64,000 nucleotides of DNA, taken from contig NC_135553.1 of NCBI RefSeq assembly GCF_964340395.1, forward strand, positions 253,001 to 317,000. The letters run 5' to 3'. The position numbers and the translations under genes are program-made. Within the stretch, counting starts at the first letter, position 1; the number at the start of each line of letters is the position of its first letter. Below the pieces are notes generated by a model. The model made no database searches and was not told the origin of the DNA. It worked only from the letters and a program-made list of their open reading frames with translations. Below, one piece after another: positions 29,164-44,351 of the stretch. This DNA is from Glandiceps talaboti. Taxonomy: Eukaryota > Hemichordata > Enteropneusta > Spengelidae.

Positions 29164-32100
29164 GCCTGTCTGTCTGTCTGTGTGTCTATCTGTCTGTCTG
29201 TGTGTGTGTAGACAACTTAAAGTCAAAAACTGCCAGACTGATTGCCTTGGTCTTTGGTGGGGACATTACCTTTGGTGTATAATTGGGAAATTGTGCAAAG
29301 CCAAATGATCACATCATGGGTATGGGATTTGGGTAAAAAAATGCAATTTTTGGTCAAAAAACTTAAACTCAAAAACTACTTGGTAGATTGGTCTGAAATT
29401 TGGTGGGAACATTCTTAGGGGTGTGTAAATTTAGATTTCTTCATGGCACGATTCCATAAGTAATATGCAAAATAGGGCTAAAATGTGTCTTTTTGGTCAA
29501 AAACAACAGGGATTAATAAACAAATGAATAAACATTCAAATGTATGCAAATATACCTAGCAACAAGACCATGCCCATAGCAACAGCTATATTATGATGTA
29601 TATCACAAAGATATCATCAGGTATTCATTGACAATGAAAGAATGTATGCAAATATGTCTAGCAACATGACCACACCCATAGCAACAGTCAAATGATCATG
29701 TATATTGCAAAGATAACAACAGGGCTGGATTATTTTTAGGCAACTGGATAATCATTCAGGAAAGGAACACCTTTAATAATACCTAGAGTATAGATCAGTA
29801 GGTGGATAAACATTTTTAAAAACTGTACAGTTGTGCTACACCTATGCCATTGATTAGTACAGCTGGTTTACTAGACTGATCAGTACACCTGGTTTACTAG
29901 ATTGATCAGTACACCTGGTTTACTAGATTGATCAGTACAGCTGGTTTACTAGATTGATCAGTACACCTGGTTTACTAGACTGATCAGTACAGCTGGTTTA
30001 CTAGATTGATCAGTACACCTGGTTTACTAGACTGATCAGTACAGCTGGTTTACTAGATTGATCAGTACACCTGGTTTACTAGACTGATCAGTACACCTGG
30101 TTTACTAGATTGATCAGTACAACTGGTTTACAAGATTGATCAGTACACCATGGTTTACTAGATTGATCAGTACACCTGGTTTACCAGATTGATCAGTACA
30201 CCTGGTTTACTAGATTGATCAGTACACCTGGTTTACTAGATTGTTCAGTACACCTGGTTTACTAGATTGATCAGTAGAGCTGGTTTACTAGATTGATCAG
30301 TACACCTGGTTTACTAGATTGATCAGTACACCTGGTTTACTAGATTGATCAGTACATCTGGTTTGCTAGATTGATCAGTACAACTGGTTTACTAGATTGA
30401 TCAGTACAACTGGTTTACTAGATTGATCAGTATACCTGGTTTACTAGATTGATCAGTACAGCTGGTTTACTAGATAATTGATCAGTACACTTGGTTTACT
30501 AGATTGATCAGTACACCTGGTTTACTAGACTGATCAGTACACCTGGTTTACTAGACTGATCAGTATTCAGTTAAAAACTGATGGGGAGTACAAAATGATG
30601 GTTTTATCAAAAATACTACTTGTAAGCATCAATTAAAACTGATAGACTTGAACAACTGAAACGCCTTTCTTCTATTTCTCATATTATTAAAGTTGTATCG
30701 TAAACAACCATTTATGATGCAGTCATGCAGCTCACTTACATCCCTAGCTTTTTTTATCTGCATCTCCCATTATCAACCTTACAAATGTCAAACTGTACAT
30801 CTAAACAGGACTTTCAAAGAATCTGTTTATAACATCTCCAAATGTAAATATCTATCTATTGAGAAACTTGCCACGACACATGCAGTGCGTAATTGTACTA
30901 TATTGTATCACCTCAAGGTCTCAAAAACCTTTTTCATAGAATAGAGGCAGCAAGCTTGGGGACTCATCCTGTATATGTTAATCATAATACTATCCACTTC
31001 AGGAGTAAAGTACATGAGGACTTGACAATTATACATTGGAAGATCAATACTCGTTACCTGTTTGAATAGAAATATCATTTATCTTATTCAATGTGGATTA
31101 TCAATGTGTGTCAGGCTATCAAAGAAATGAGAACAATATGTAATGGTGAAAGAAGAGCCATGGGATCCCGGTAGCACAACATTTCAACTCTGCTGGCCAT
31201 TACATTGAGTATAATTGAAAGTGTCCATTCCCAATGTTTGTGTTCAAATAATTTGTAACTTTAAAGCGGGTATATTATGACTGCTATGACTGATCAGTAC
31301 AGCTGGTTTACTAGATTGATCAGTACAACTGGTTAATACTAGATTGATCAGTACAGCTGGTTTACTAGATTGATCAGTACAGCTGGTTTACTAGATTGAT
31401 CAGTACACCTGGTTTACTAGATTGATCAGTACACCTGGTTTACTAGATTGATCAGTACACCTGGTTTACTAGATTGATCAGTACACCTGGTTTATTAGAT
31501 TGATCAGTACACCTGGTTTACTAGATTGATCAGTACAGCTGGTTTACTAGACTGATCAGTACACCTGGTTTACTAGATTGATCAGTACAGCTGGTTTACT
31601 AGATTGATCAGTACAGTTGGTTTACTGGATTGATCAGTACACCTGGTTTACTAGATTGATCAGTACAGCTGGTTTACTAGATTGATCAGTACACCTGGTT
31701 TACTAGATTGATCAGTACACCTGGTTTACTAGATTGATCAGTACACCTGGTTTACTAGATTGATCAGTACGCCTGATTTACTAGATTGATCAGTACACCT
31801 GGTTTACTAGATTGATCAGTAGAGCTGGTTTAGAAATTAGTAGTAGACAAGTAGTACACCTGGTTTACTGGACTGGTCAGTACAGCTGGTTTACTAGTAG
31901 ACTGATCAGTACACCTGGTTTACTAAACTGATCAGTAGAGCTGGTTTACTTGACTGATCAGTGCACCTGGTTTACTAGACTGATCAGTACACCTGGTTTA
32001 CTAGACTGGAACTTTAAAGGTCTGTTGTTGTGTATGCACACCTATAATCACTCACTACACCCTGACAGTTGTGAAATGGTTCACATAATGCAACCAAATG

Positions 32101-35100
32101 CTTTACTGTGAAATCTTTGCAGTAACGGTAATACTTGTTATGAGCAGTTTTTCAACATAAGATATTTACATGGCAGGTTTACCAAAATCATCAAGTATAG
32201 TACTTATGTATTGCATACTTAACTCTCAAAACAAATTGTTGAAGTTAATTGAACACATGTGAGAAGATTGACATTGAAAAAAAAAGTTAAGACAAGTATT
32301 TTACCTATTTAACCTCATTTGAAAGGCAATGTGTTATCAGGAACACATTTTATTCAAGAAAAAGATAGCAATCTCCTATTTTCCCATAGAGCTATTTTAC
32401 AATTGTGGCTAATTTCATAAAAAGTATTTCAAAACTTAAAATAAAAAATTGATTTTGTATATCTATATTATCATATTAAACAATTGAAGTCTTTGTCTTG
32501 ATCAAAAGCTGTACGTTTGGGTAAACCTGGTTCAAAATGGTTAAAAAATTAATTCTCAGCTTTGTATTTAAACGACACATTTTTTCCTATTCTTTTGTGA
32601 TGGGAATTGCTCCAATTTATTTTCTTTTTATGCAGATGAATACACACATAAACACAATCTCCCATTTCTACAGATATCTTTCAGTGTATGGTACTTAATA
32701 GTAATACATGGCACGGCTACATGTATGTCACAATGACATGCTCCATATCACCATGAAACTGTCAAGGCTTTCCCAGTCAGTCCACAGGCTATCCTGGAGT
32801 CACCCAGGCCTGGCAACGCCACCTATGGGTTCCATGTGAAAATTCCCACAGATTGTTCAAATATCGATCGTTGCTCCAGGGGTCCCCTTAAATATATGCA
32901 CTTACTGTGTGCGAGATTGACGAGTGATATTGCAGAACACTCACCCTGGCTTTGGGTTTGTCACAGAAAAATCACCTGTCTCCAGTGGGATTCAAATTCA
33001 TGACCTCCCAACTGCTAAAATCCTGAGCTCTAACCAATATGCCACATGAGTCGGTTTTAATAACATTCATGTACCATATATTTATGTGCCTAATTTCCAG
33101 TAACTTTGATGGGTGGAGACAAAGTACCAAATATTTAGATTATTAAGTATTTTCTTCAAATCCTGTAGAAGATTTCAATTCAAATACAAAGAGACATGTC
33201 ATTATTAATTGTGCTACCTTTTGATATCATATCAGTATGGACTAATTATTAATTGTGCTACCTTTTGATATCATATCAGTATGGACTAATTATTAATTGT
33301 GCTACTTTTTGATATCATATCAGTATGGACTAATTATTAATTGTGCTACCTTTTGATATCATATCAGTATGGACTAATTATTAATTGTGCTACTTTTTGA
33401 TATCATATCAGTATGGACTAATTATTAATTGTGCTACCTTTTGATATCATATCAGTATGGACTAATTATTAATTGTGCTACCTTTTGATATCATATCAGT
33501 ATGGACTAATTATTAATTGTGCTACCTTTTGATATCATATCAGTATGGACTAATAATTAATTGTGCTACCTTTTGATATCATATCAGTATGGACTAATTA
33601 TTAATTGTGCTACCTTTTGATATCATATCAGTATGGACTAATTATTAATTGTGCTACCTTTTGATATCATATCAGTATGGACTAATTATTAATTGTGCTA
33701 CCTTTTGATATCATATCAGTATGGACTAATTATTAATTGTGCTACCTTTTGATATCATATCAGTATGGACTAATTATTAATTGTGCTACCTTTTGATATC
33801 ATATCAGTATGGACTAATAATGAGGACAGTAATTTGTTTTTGTTGACAATCTTAATTGTGTAGGGAAACATTTGAAATTACCATACTGTTAATTGAATTC
33901 AGATTACCTCTCAGTCTAAGTTTATTATATGATTGATGTTACATTGACCACAGAAATGATTATTGTTTTACTCTAGAGCAGTATGATAGTTGCAATGCTT
34001 AGCTCAGATAGAGGAATTAGTCAGAAGTATGACATGCAGTCTGTTAACAGGAAATAGGATATGTAGAGCATAATTTGAGTGATTCATTTATAAGCTCCAA
34101 GAGAACAAAGTTATTGATAATATGATTGTGAGAACTATACAAGGTTACATAGTTGAAGGAAATTGAATAGCTGTCAGTTCTTACAATTATATTGATCCCG
34201 TATTGGTCTCAAGATAGACCCAAAATCAATTTGGCACAGAGAAAAAAAAGTGAATTATCTCTAAGAGGGAGATTTGTATTGATTGAAAAGTACTGTATGT
34301 CTCACCAGGAAGTCATTCTCAATTCTCTGGGATATAACTGTAATGTGTGTGGAAATAAGGCTGAAAACATCACCTATTACCTCATCAATTGAAAGTACTG
34401 AAGTGACAATTAACATCATATAATGATGACTCTCCAGGCAATTGTTATAAACCAAGTAATCTCATGTTCTCCAATTTCATTTCCCTGCTGATAAACAATG
34501 CATTTATTCCAACTTAATTGCAATTATCATTATTCAATTCTTTCTGAGTGGAATTGTTAAACAAGGAAATGTAATTTCCTTGTTTCGCTAAGTATGTTAA
34601 AGGTACTGCTTGTCACCTCATATTCACACTATATTTTACCATCACGAGACGGTAGATACATGAATGTGAAACAGTCATTACAGCCTGTTTAAGTATTAGA
34701 ATAAAATTTACCTCTGTTAAAGGAGCCAACAAGTGAATGGAAATTGAATGATATGTAATATTTCTACTGTGCATTATTTTGATTTTATAATCATGTACAT
34801 GTACTTTAGGTTGATGGTGTCAAAATACTAATAAAGAGACTGTACAGTGACAGTTACACCATGGTCTCAGACCACTAAAAAGAGTGGTCCATTAAAGCAA
34901 CAGTGCACTTCAATGAGATAACAAAAAAGAAGAAGCCAAACCTTACATGTAACTTGGGCTTTGAATGTATAGAAAACCAAAATTATCGAATAATATTGCC
35001 ATGGTCACAAAAGTACAGCAATTAATGTGCAACGTTTTTCTTGTACTGTACATTATGTTGAAAGGTGATAGAGATATTATCGTATAATACACAATACACT

Positions 35101-35483
35101 TAGCAATGCACCATCTTTGTAACCATGACAATTTTAAAAGTATCATGTTTAGTCCCATATGTTACATGTAATGCAACTGGAGGGAAAGTAGTATGCTATT
35201 ATTTATTGATTTATACAATCATATTGATGGAAATCATATCATTGAAGGATTAATTTTCATGGCTGTAAGGAGGCAAAGTCTTCAGTAAGATGATAACTAC
35301 TATAAGTTGCAATGTTAATGAGCCTCCTCTATTCTTGTGACAGTTCAGAGGTAAAAAAAAGAAATAATGTCCTTATATTTCTTCATTATCTGTCGGCAAG
35401 TTGCAGTCTCCCTATTGCCATTTAAAGTGTTATATTTTGTCTGCCAAAAGAAGTCCTGTAATTATTTCACCTTCATAAGGGAA

Positions 35484-35514
<31 letters not shown>

Positions 35515-35524
35515 TGTCTGTCTG

Positions 35525-35558
<34 letters not shown>

Positions 35559-38500
35559 GGATAATATATCTCAAAAACTACTGCAGACAAACTTGCTGCA
35601 CATCTCCTTTATGGTAATGACAAGAACTGATTAAGTTTTGACAAACATTCTATGAATATTAATGTATAATATGCATAATTAATGATTTTCAGTGATTATA
35701 CTATTTTCAGTGATTGTACTAAGTTTGCAAGCATCAAATTACATATAATTTGTTATATACAATTATGATAATTAAAGCACACATTTTGTTTAGCTTGTTG
35801 GTGAAGCTTTTAATTTTAGTGAGTCATTTGCATAATTAATTATTAATAAAGGGATGGTAGCGCAGAATTTTGCTTTCTGACAATTTGTGTAGGATCAACA
35901 AACTAAAGTCATGCATTTTTCCCTTACAGAAGGCATTCATTTACATCTGGTGAATTATACACACATGTAATCATATCTATAGTCAATCTGATTAAAATCC
36001 GATGTAGATGTCGGCTAATCATTCATTGCTATTTTACCTTCGTTATTTTGCCTGAATTGACCTTCGTAGTACATGTTTACGTTTTTAGCCTGATCGCCTC
36101 CTCTACCTCTAGCACTGTGAAAGATTGTTTTCAAATGCCTGCCACTGGTAAATTTGTTGTCCAGATAGATGCAAATTCTTGCTCTGTAGAGTTATAGATT
36201 TGTCACACTGACTATAAACAACTGTTTGATTGGAATTTAAGAACCCTTTGAATAAATTAATGATTTGTTGTTCACATGACAATTTAATATTATTTCCATG
36301 GCAATAAGTATCATTTTGCATCAAGTACGTTAATCTTGATCATCTGTAATTGTGATATATAATCGGAGTTTCCTGGTTTAGCCAGTTTTTAACCCCTGCT
36401 TCTTGAAATACTTTATGTCACCATAATACCCAATTTTGTAAGATACGTGTCCTTGAAATGGTAAAAAAATATATATATGTACCATGATTATGCCTCCTCT
36501 CCCCCCCCCCCCCCCCCCCCCCCACATTTTATTTTCAACTTTACCAGAAGTGAAATTTAACAATTTAGCTCTTCATTTTTTAGGCATTATGTAGAGGTTA
36601 ATTTGACCCCTCTTTGAATACATGTATAACCTTTGACCTCATAATTTGGACAATGTTAAGTTTCCAAGTTGCTGTTTTTCACATTTTTCTGGGATTTTTC
36701 AAAAACATTTAGGTTGCCAGTTTTCAAAAGGTTTCCGAGGCTTTTCACTCCTTTTTTCAGACAGAATGTAGCTTTTTTATTTTTGTTAGTGTTTATGTTT
36801 GTAATTTGAATCTGCTGGGATACACCTGTGCTCATAATACCCAGCCAAGTACACCTCCCCCCTCCTACCCAGAACACGTTATGCCAAGCTCTCTGCTATG
36901 GAGTGATTAGTTCATGGCATGGCATGACGTGACATGTTATATCTTACAGAATACCATGAGAGAGTCGTGAAAAAAGAAACATTTTAAATTAATATTTTAG
37001 TTGACATTTTTCACATCTTGTGCAATGAGGAGAAATTGATCACTTTTGTTTCAAGAAATGAAAATGAAGAAAAACGATCACCAATTAAAGCAATATGTAA
37101 ATTAGAGTATGAAAATAACACAGATACTAGAATAAATAACTTGTATGTTTTGCTGTGAGCCTACAAGAAGTCAGAAAGTGTTTGTTTACCCAAGGTGCAC
37201 TGTGGTATTTGACCTCTTAGGTATGAAATAAAACATTTTCTGTACATACTTGTAATGAAAATGAGTCTGGACTAATATGATATATTTGCTATGTAAACTG
37301 AAATTTTGAAATCAAGAAATGTTTTTTTCCCCCAATTGTAGCTTTTAACGGCTGGTACAAAAAGGACTCACAAAATATTTGGAGTTTCATAAGGGTTTGA
37401 CTTTTCCATGACAAGATTTTGTTCAGTGTTGTGCTCACATTGACAAGCTTATTAATCAATATTAACAGGAAAAGAATTAGGCATTTTAAATGTGATGTCC
37501 TTTCATAATTAAGTGACATCAAAAAATACAAATTGAAAACCTTGCCGAAACTATTTGGGTCATACATGTATTTTTTACAGTATATAGCTTCTGTGATGCC
37601 AGTGTTACAATTACTCATCTTTTTTTACTTGTAATGAGTTGGTGTGTCTGACGTGTTCAAGTGTTCATTAATATCTATCAATATTGTATGATCCAAGATA
37701 AAAAATTAATACATTTCTTACTCCAACTGTTTCAGTAGAGTTTTGTGAAATTAGGTGTAAATTCTACCAGATAGGTGAAAATGACCAAAGGAGTAATTCA
37801 TAATCCAATTTCTTTGGTGATAATAAAAGTTGAGTGACAACTTTATGGTGTCAGTCATAATGAATTCCTGAAAGTATATAGAAAATTGAATATAAAAGGA
37901 TCCTTTATGACACCTGAATGGCCATATGTTGTAATATGCATTGTAAATCAAACTCTGATAACTTAGTAATTACCATAAATTTTGGAATTAGTCAAACAAG
38001 GATGAAATTATAACCTGACATTTTAATCCATAATGTATGAGGTTTTGAACTGGATGAATTCAAAACTATTCATTGACTATTAAACCTTTACTACATATAC
38101 ATAGCCCAGCAGTCAAGATGTTGTATTGATATTCCATTATTTTAATAAAGGGAAATTGGATGCAACTTTGAGTAAAGTGTTTTGTTTTGTTTTGTTTGTT
38201 TGTTTTGTTGGTTTTTTTTTTGGTTTTTTTTTTTTTGGGGGGGGGTGCCCTTTTCAATTTTATATATTTCAAATAAAACCTTTGAATATCAAGTTAAGGA
38301 TTGGCAGTCAGTATTCAGACTCAACAGCCATTTGGTCCAAATACACTGTTCTGGAGCTGATCTCCACAAAGTGCAAAATAGTTAGTATTGTAAAGGAAAG
38401 AAATGTATTTTGTACTGATGAATATATGCCAATAATAGTCAGACCGTTTACCTTTCAATAACTCATTAAAGTCAATCTCAGATGTTTTTTAAAAAGGCAA

Positions 38501-41500
38501 ACTGATGCCGAATACACTTCACCATAGCAACATGAAGATAAAGAAGAGCAGTTGCTAGGCAATGGAATTAGCGATTAGAAGTATTTATCCAGGTTGAATA
38601 TCAATAAGCTTGTTGGCAAGTCTTCACTCTCTGTTTCAGTCACGTCTGCAGGCTTCCTGGTATTTATAGTCAAATAATCCACAGGCGTCTCCAACAGCAA
38701 AGCTGACATTAACCCAAAAGAGAAGCCTGATTTTGAGACCAAAAAGTTTCAACAAAGACTTGGGTACAACAACTTTCCAGACTCTGTTTGTATCAGTATG
38801 TGATAATCTGACTATACTCTGATTTTCATCTTGTCTGTCTGGTATTGATTAATCTCTGTCAATGTCTAAATTGTCTGACTATTTCTGTCTTGTCACTCTT
38901 AATGTCTACTATAATTATTAGCAAGTACATTTGTTTTATAGAGTAAACACCCTTAATAATGGTCAACACAAGTACAAGTATATAGATAACATTCTTGGAA
39001 ATCACAGGTGATATTTCTTCCACCTCTTGACAGGGTGTCTAACATAAAAGAGGCTGTGGTTTACAATGATAATCAAGAAAATATCTAATTTAAATTTAAA
39101 ATATTTGTGAGTTGATCAAGAAAAATATCTAATTTGAATTAGAAATATTTGTCAGTTGATCAAGAAAAATATCTAATTTGAATTAGAAATATTTGTTAGG
39201 TGATCAAGAAAAATATCTAATTTGAATTAGAAATATTTGTTAGGTGATCAAGAAAAATATATCATTTAATTGTTGTCTAGGCTATTTTTCATTCCAATTC
39301 TTTACTTAGTAAAAATGTCATCATTTTGTTTAAAATAAACATATCACAGGTCATATACATGTATATATTCAACATATCAGCAAAGACATTAAAAATATTG
39401 TTTGTTTATGATATGATGAAATTTGACACGTGTATATTATGTCATATTTTTCAAATTTACAAGGCAATTTTTTATCAGTTTGAAATATTAGTGAGTTGAT
39501 CAAGAAAAGCATCTTCTTTAAAATTTGAAATATTTGATGTAGGCAAAGAATTAATGATTTGGAGAAAACATTGGACAGTACATATTACATTTGGCATACA
39601 AAGGAAACTCTTTTGCAGTGTGGATGAGATTATTTACTATATATATATATATGTATGGTCTAGATCATTGACCTGACTTGTCATTATAGCTGTCCAAGAG
39701 GAATCCAATTTGCCCTGTATATTATGACACTCATATTAGATTTCATGTAAAATTGCCAATATATTTAGGCAAAAAATTTTGTCTTAAGGGTTAAGACAGA
39801 GATGTTAACATGATCCTTTTAACTTAAGTGTGTTATCTGAAATAAATGAATATCTTCTGCTGCAAAGAGAACTGCAGTATATCCCAATCTCTATACCTAT
39901 TCTAACAAATGATACACTTTTGACACAGTTCACTGATGAGCACATTTTACTCTTGATAAAGAGTAAAGACAAAGAATGGTATATTGGATATAGTACATGT
40001 AGTTGGTATATATATATTTACATATATATACTGAAGGCATTATTCCATGACGGTAATAAGCCAAAAAGAAAGTTAAATTGGATGTGTTTAACGCTTATTA
40101 CTGGCAAGCAGGAAATAAACAAGACGTGTATCTAAATTGCATGTAATGATGTGAAAGTAGTGTTGTAACCATAAGTTTTATGAGATTTCTGAAATAAAGA
40201 ACATGGAGTCAATATAATGAACACTATATGACAGTGTTACAGCTGCATGGTTTCAATACATTTATCACTATTACAGGGTACTTATAGCTAAGACTTTCAT
40301 ATAGGATTAATCTACAGGAAGGGCAGTATATTTCTATGCCAGGAGTACTGGTAGTGAGGGAAGTTTATGATACTACATGCTGTCAGTTTTAGGGAGTAAG
40401 GCTTTATTCGAATACAGCAGGCATTACACCAATATATATGTATAAATGTTTTATCTTTTTGTTTTCACTTAAAGAGATGGGTGTAGGCAAGTCCCAAAAG
40501 TAAATGTCTACATCAAGACCATCACATACGACATGCTTTGATTCCATATTATTAAAGCTTAATTGTTTAGCTGTGCAGATCATGGTTTGAAAATTTCAAG
40601 AGAAAATAATCTGCACTATTTGAAAAGAAAAGAAAGAAGTTTTAATGGTGTACATAGACATTTTTATAAAGCAATATAATATTGCTAACTTAAATTGAGT
40701 AAGTAAGTTTAAGACATTTCTAGGTCTGTAACTCATTCTAGATTTTCAACCATTCTCTTGAGGTAAAAATCCTACTCTTCTATACTTTAAGATTTGCATT
40801 TGATACAGCAGTAGGTCATTATGACACAATTTATTTCACTATTCAACATCCTGCATCTATTCTGTAATTTCATTACTTATTCAGTGCACAAGTAATAAAT
40901 GAAAAACAATGAATGCATAATCCTGGCAGGTTATAGTTGGAAAAAGTCTTTGAAAAAGTATATTTAATATGCTCTTTGTAAACATTCGAGCTCTTATGTG
41001 AAAAAACAATCTCAAGATATTGAAAATATATTATAATCATATATCATAATTTTAGTCTCCAATGGGCAAGTCCTCTGACGTGTATGCATGGACCAGTTTC
41101 AACCAAACCTGGCATAACTGTCAGATAATGTAGTCAAATAACTTTATTTTATGACCTCTGTGATAATGACCAATTGGTAAGCCATATAGTCATAAAGTCC
41201 GGAATATAAATGTTTAATTTGAAAATGGGAGTATGTTTTCAATGAAGATTTGTAATATTTGTATTAAATAGATATTCTGGCAACTGTATTGTTCTCCAGG
41301 GATTTGAGTAAGTATGAAGGGCCGTTGTGTCGCTATAGATCCAAATCAGGGGTAATAATTGTAAAGTATTGGGTGGGAAAGTGCTATATAAGAACCAACA
41401 TTATTAATATTATTATTATTATTGTTGAATCGTCATAAATTAACATAGGCCTGACCTCTATACAGCTCCGTCCAAGATGTATCATAATCTTTCCGGTAGA

Positions 41501-44320
41501 AAAATATATGCTCAGAATGCTTGTGAGAATGTATTTATTACCTCCGTAACTGTATAACTTGAATAAACACATGTACAAGTAGTTGAGATATGGTGTGTTT
41601 TATGCCGTATTTCCTTCATAATTTTGAATAAGCATGTACAGTGTTGTGATGCAAATGATAAAAGGCCAATTTTATTTCATGTGTATTTATATATTATATA
41701 TTGTGACTGTGTATGTAATATACATCCACTGCAAAAGTTATAATTTATAAGATGCTCAAGGACAGTAAAATATAGTTACTTTGTTGGAGAAATGAATGTG
41801 ATGTTTCGATCCATCTACTATGAACCTTAATCACGCAATGATTTAATTATTCAGTGTTAAATGATGATGTCTCATGACTGTAAAACATTAATATTTTATA
41901 ATAAATTTTTTTTTTGCTGTTTGAGTTTTAAAGTTATATTACATGTATAACCTGCGATTTAAATATTGAGAACCCTATTTAAGTTATGGTTGCTCATAAT
42001 GTTGCAGACAACAGGATGTTTATGTACCACATAGCACAAAGTTTTAATTAAGTCTAAAATTACCTAAAACACATGTATATCACCCCTGAGTTAATAAATA
42101 TGAAATTATGATGATTGATTGAAGCATATAATCCTAAAAACTATAGATATCACATCCTGTCGGATCATAATTTCATATTGATATTCTGTCATTACTGTTT
42201 GTTATTGGATATAGTTGTGGGTCACAGTAGTACATATGACCTTTACATCAGTAATTTCCTGTAGAGGACAAAACCGGGATTTGTCACATCAAATACTTTT
42301 TATCCCCAGTAATGGTCCTAGGGGTGGATTAGGATTAGTCGGTCATAAATCCTTCAAATTGCTCCTAGACCATCAATACCACACCATCTGCATGTACGTT
42401 TGACAAGCATGCTACATGGCATAATACTCAAATTTTCTGTGGCAGTAATTGTAAAGATGAAGGCGTAGATTACCATTAATATTTCAAGATTTCATGAAAA
42501 TTTCAAGAAAGGCATGCAAGTGTTTCTTTGGAAAATGATGTATGAAATATATATTCATAGTTTATAGTGATCTTTAATGCAGTGAAAGTCTCCTTTTGTG
42601 TCCAGCTTGTTATTTTGACCATAGCGTTTCTTTAGAAAGTAAAGTATAAAATATGTATTGTTGACTTTTTGTTGTCTAGAAACTCTTTCTTTAAACAGCA
42701 ATACCTATTCTTTACCCTCTTACAGTCATATTATTATTATTTATTATTTTGATCACACAGTATTATATGAATGTTTCTTGTAATATAGAAACAAAATTCT
42801 TGGCTTTAAGTGATCATTTGCCATGCAGTGAAACTGTGAATTGGCAATACTTGTAGTAATCTTATCTTTTTTATGATTAGATTATTATTGTGGAAAATGA
42901 AGTATGAAGTATTCATTGTTCAATTTTGGGTTCTGGTGTCCTAATTGTCATGCAGTCAGCAAATGAAACTTTTTTCCATGGGAGAGGATTTTATTTTTGT
43001 CAGTGGGTGGGAATAATAGCCAGTATGTCAGTGGGCAAAATGTATATTTCAGCAGACTGTGTGGGCAACTGAGTGGAGAAGGTAAATTAATTTAAGGTAC
43101 TATCAGTGATTAATGATGAGGAGAGGGTAGTGGGCGAGTATTCCAGTATGGGGAAAGGGAAACTGGGAGTGACAAATATACTTTGGTAGTGCAGTAGGTA
43201 TGTTAAGCACGTGAGAGGGCATTTTATAAAATGTTGCAATGGGAAGGCATATACGAACAGCTTTCACTTTCCCTTTAATTGCCAATAAAACCCAAAACTG
43301 TGTCAATATATAAGTCTATTAACGTTTGTTTCACTATTTCAAAAGAATTCAGAAAATTGAGTTGTTGACTGCACCTGACGCAATGAAATGCTAATCTTTC
43401 TGTTAACTAGATGTATGCCGACCATAGTGATATTAAAAATAATAAAATACATTTATTCAGAATAGCTCGTCAGTGTTACAATACTTAGAAGTAAATGAAA
43501 CACTTCTTTCCATTAAGCCCTCAAGCATCTCAACATTAACTATCATTCAAAATGATAAAAGTAGGTAAAATGGAACTCCCTTTTGATACTGAAATGCACT
43601 ATACTTAAGTATACTTGCAGCAAGTAAGTATGATAAAAGTGTACTTTAAGTACAGTAGACTATAGATAGCTGAAGATGAATTTTAGCTGCTAGCTGTAAG
43701 CCAGGAATGGACTGATCTCAAGTCTCTTTGCAGAGCTTGCTGAACTTCATTAATATCTTTTGATTTGTAACAGAGGACCATGTCGTCTGCATAAAACTTT
43801 GGATTTTTATACCTGAAGGTTTTATATAACATTATACAAATACATGATTCGTCATTGTATACAAATACATATTCAGTATAATACCAGGTTTTAGTTCACT
43901 CAATTGAAAGTCATGGAATTACTGTGAGTACCATTTAAATATGTTCACAGTAAACATTCTGCTGGAAAAAACTCAGCTTGTACCCCCTTAATGAATATGA
44001 ATATTGTACAAAAATCATTAGATTAAAGAGGCACAAAATTGCTAATTTTGCTAATAGTTTAATAGTTTAACTTGACATTTAAAATGAGGCAGTCATGGCT
44101 GTTGTAGATTCAACAGTACATTTAACCTTCAAGTTGTCACACAATATACATTTTGCATGTGTGATGTATTTATTGATATAAATATGATATAATTCATTTA
44201 AGTTTGTCAAGTGCAATTACATATGGATGATAACAATGACAACAACCATGTCAACAATAAAGGTGATGGTGATGAAGATAATGATGATGATGACAACGAC
44301 AATGACGACGACGACGACGA

Positions 44321-44351
<31 letters not shown>

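Noticed and set aside
29851-33819. CRISPR-like arrays
   Set aside because: Units are contiguous tandem repeats without unique spacers, in introns of an animal gene.
34558-34586. Perfect 12-bp hairpin AAACAAGGAAAT
   Set aside because: Too short and isolated to name. It is recorded in the intron entry only.
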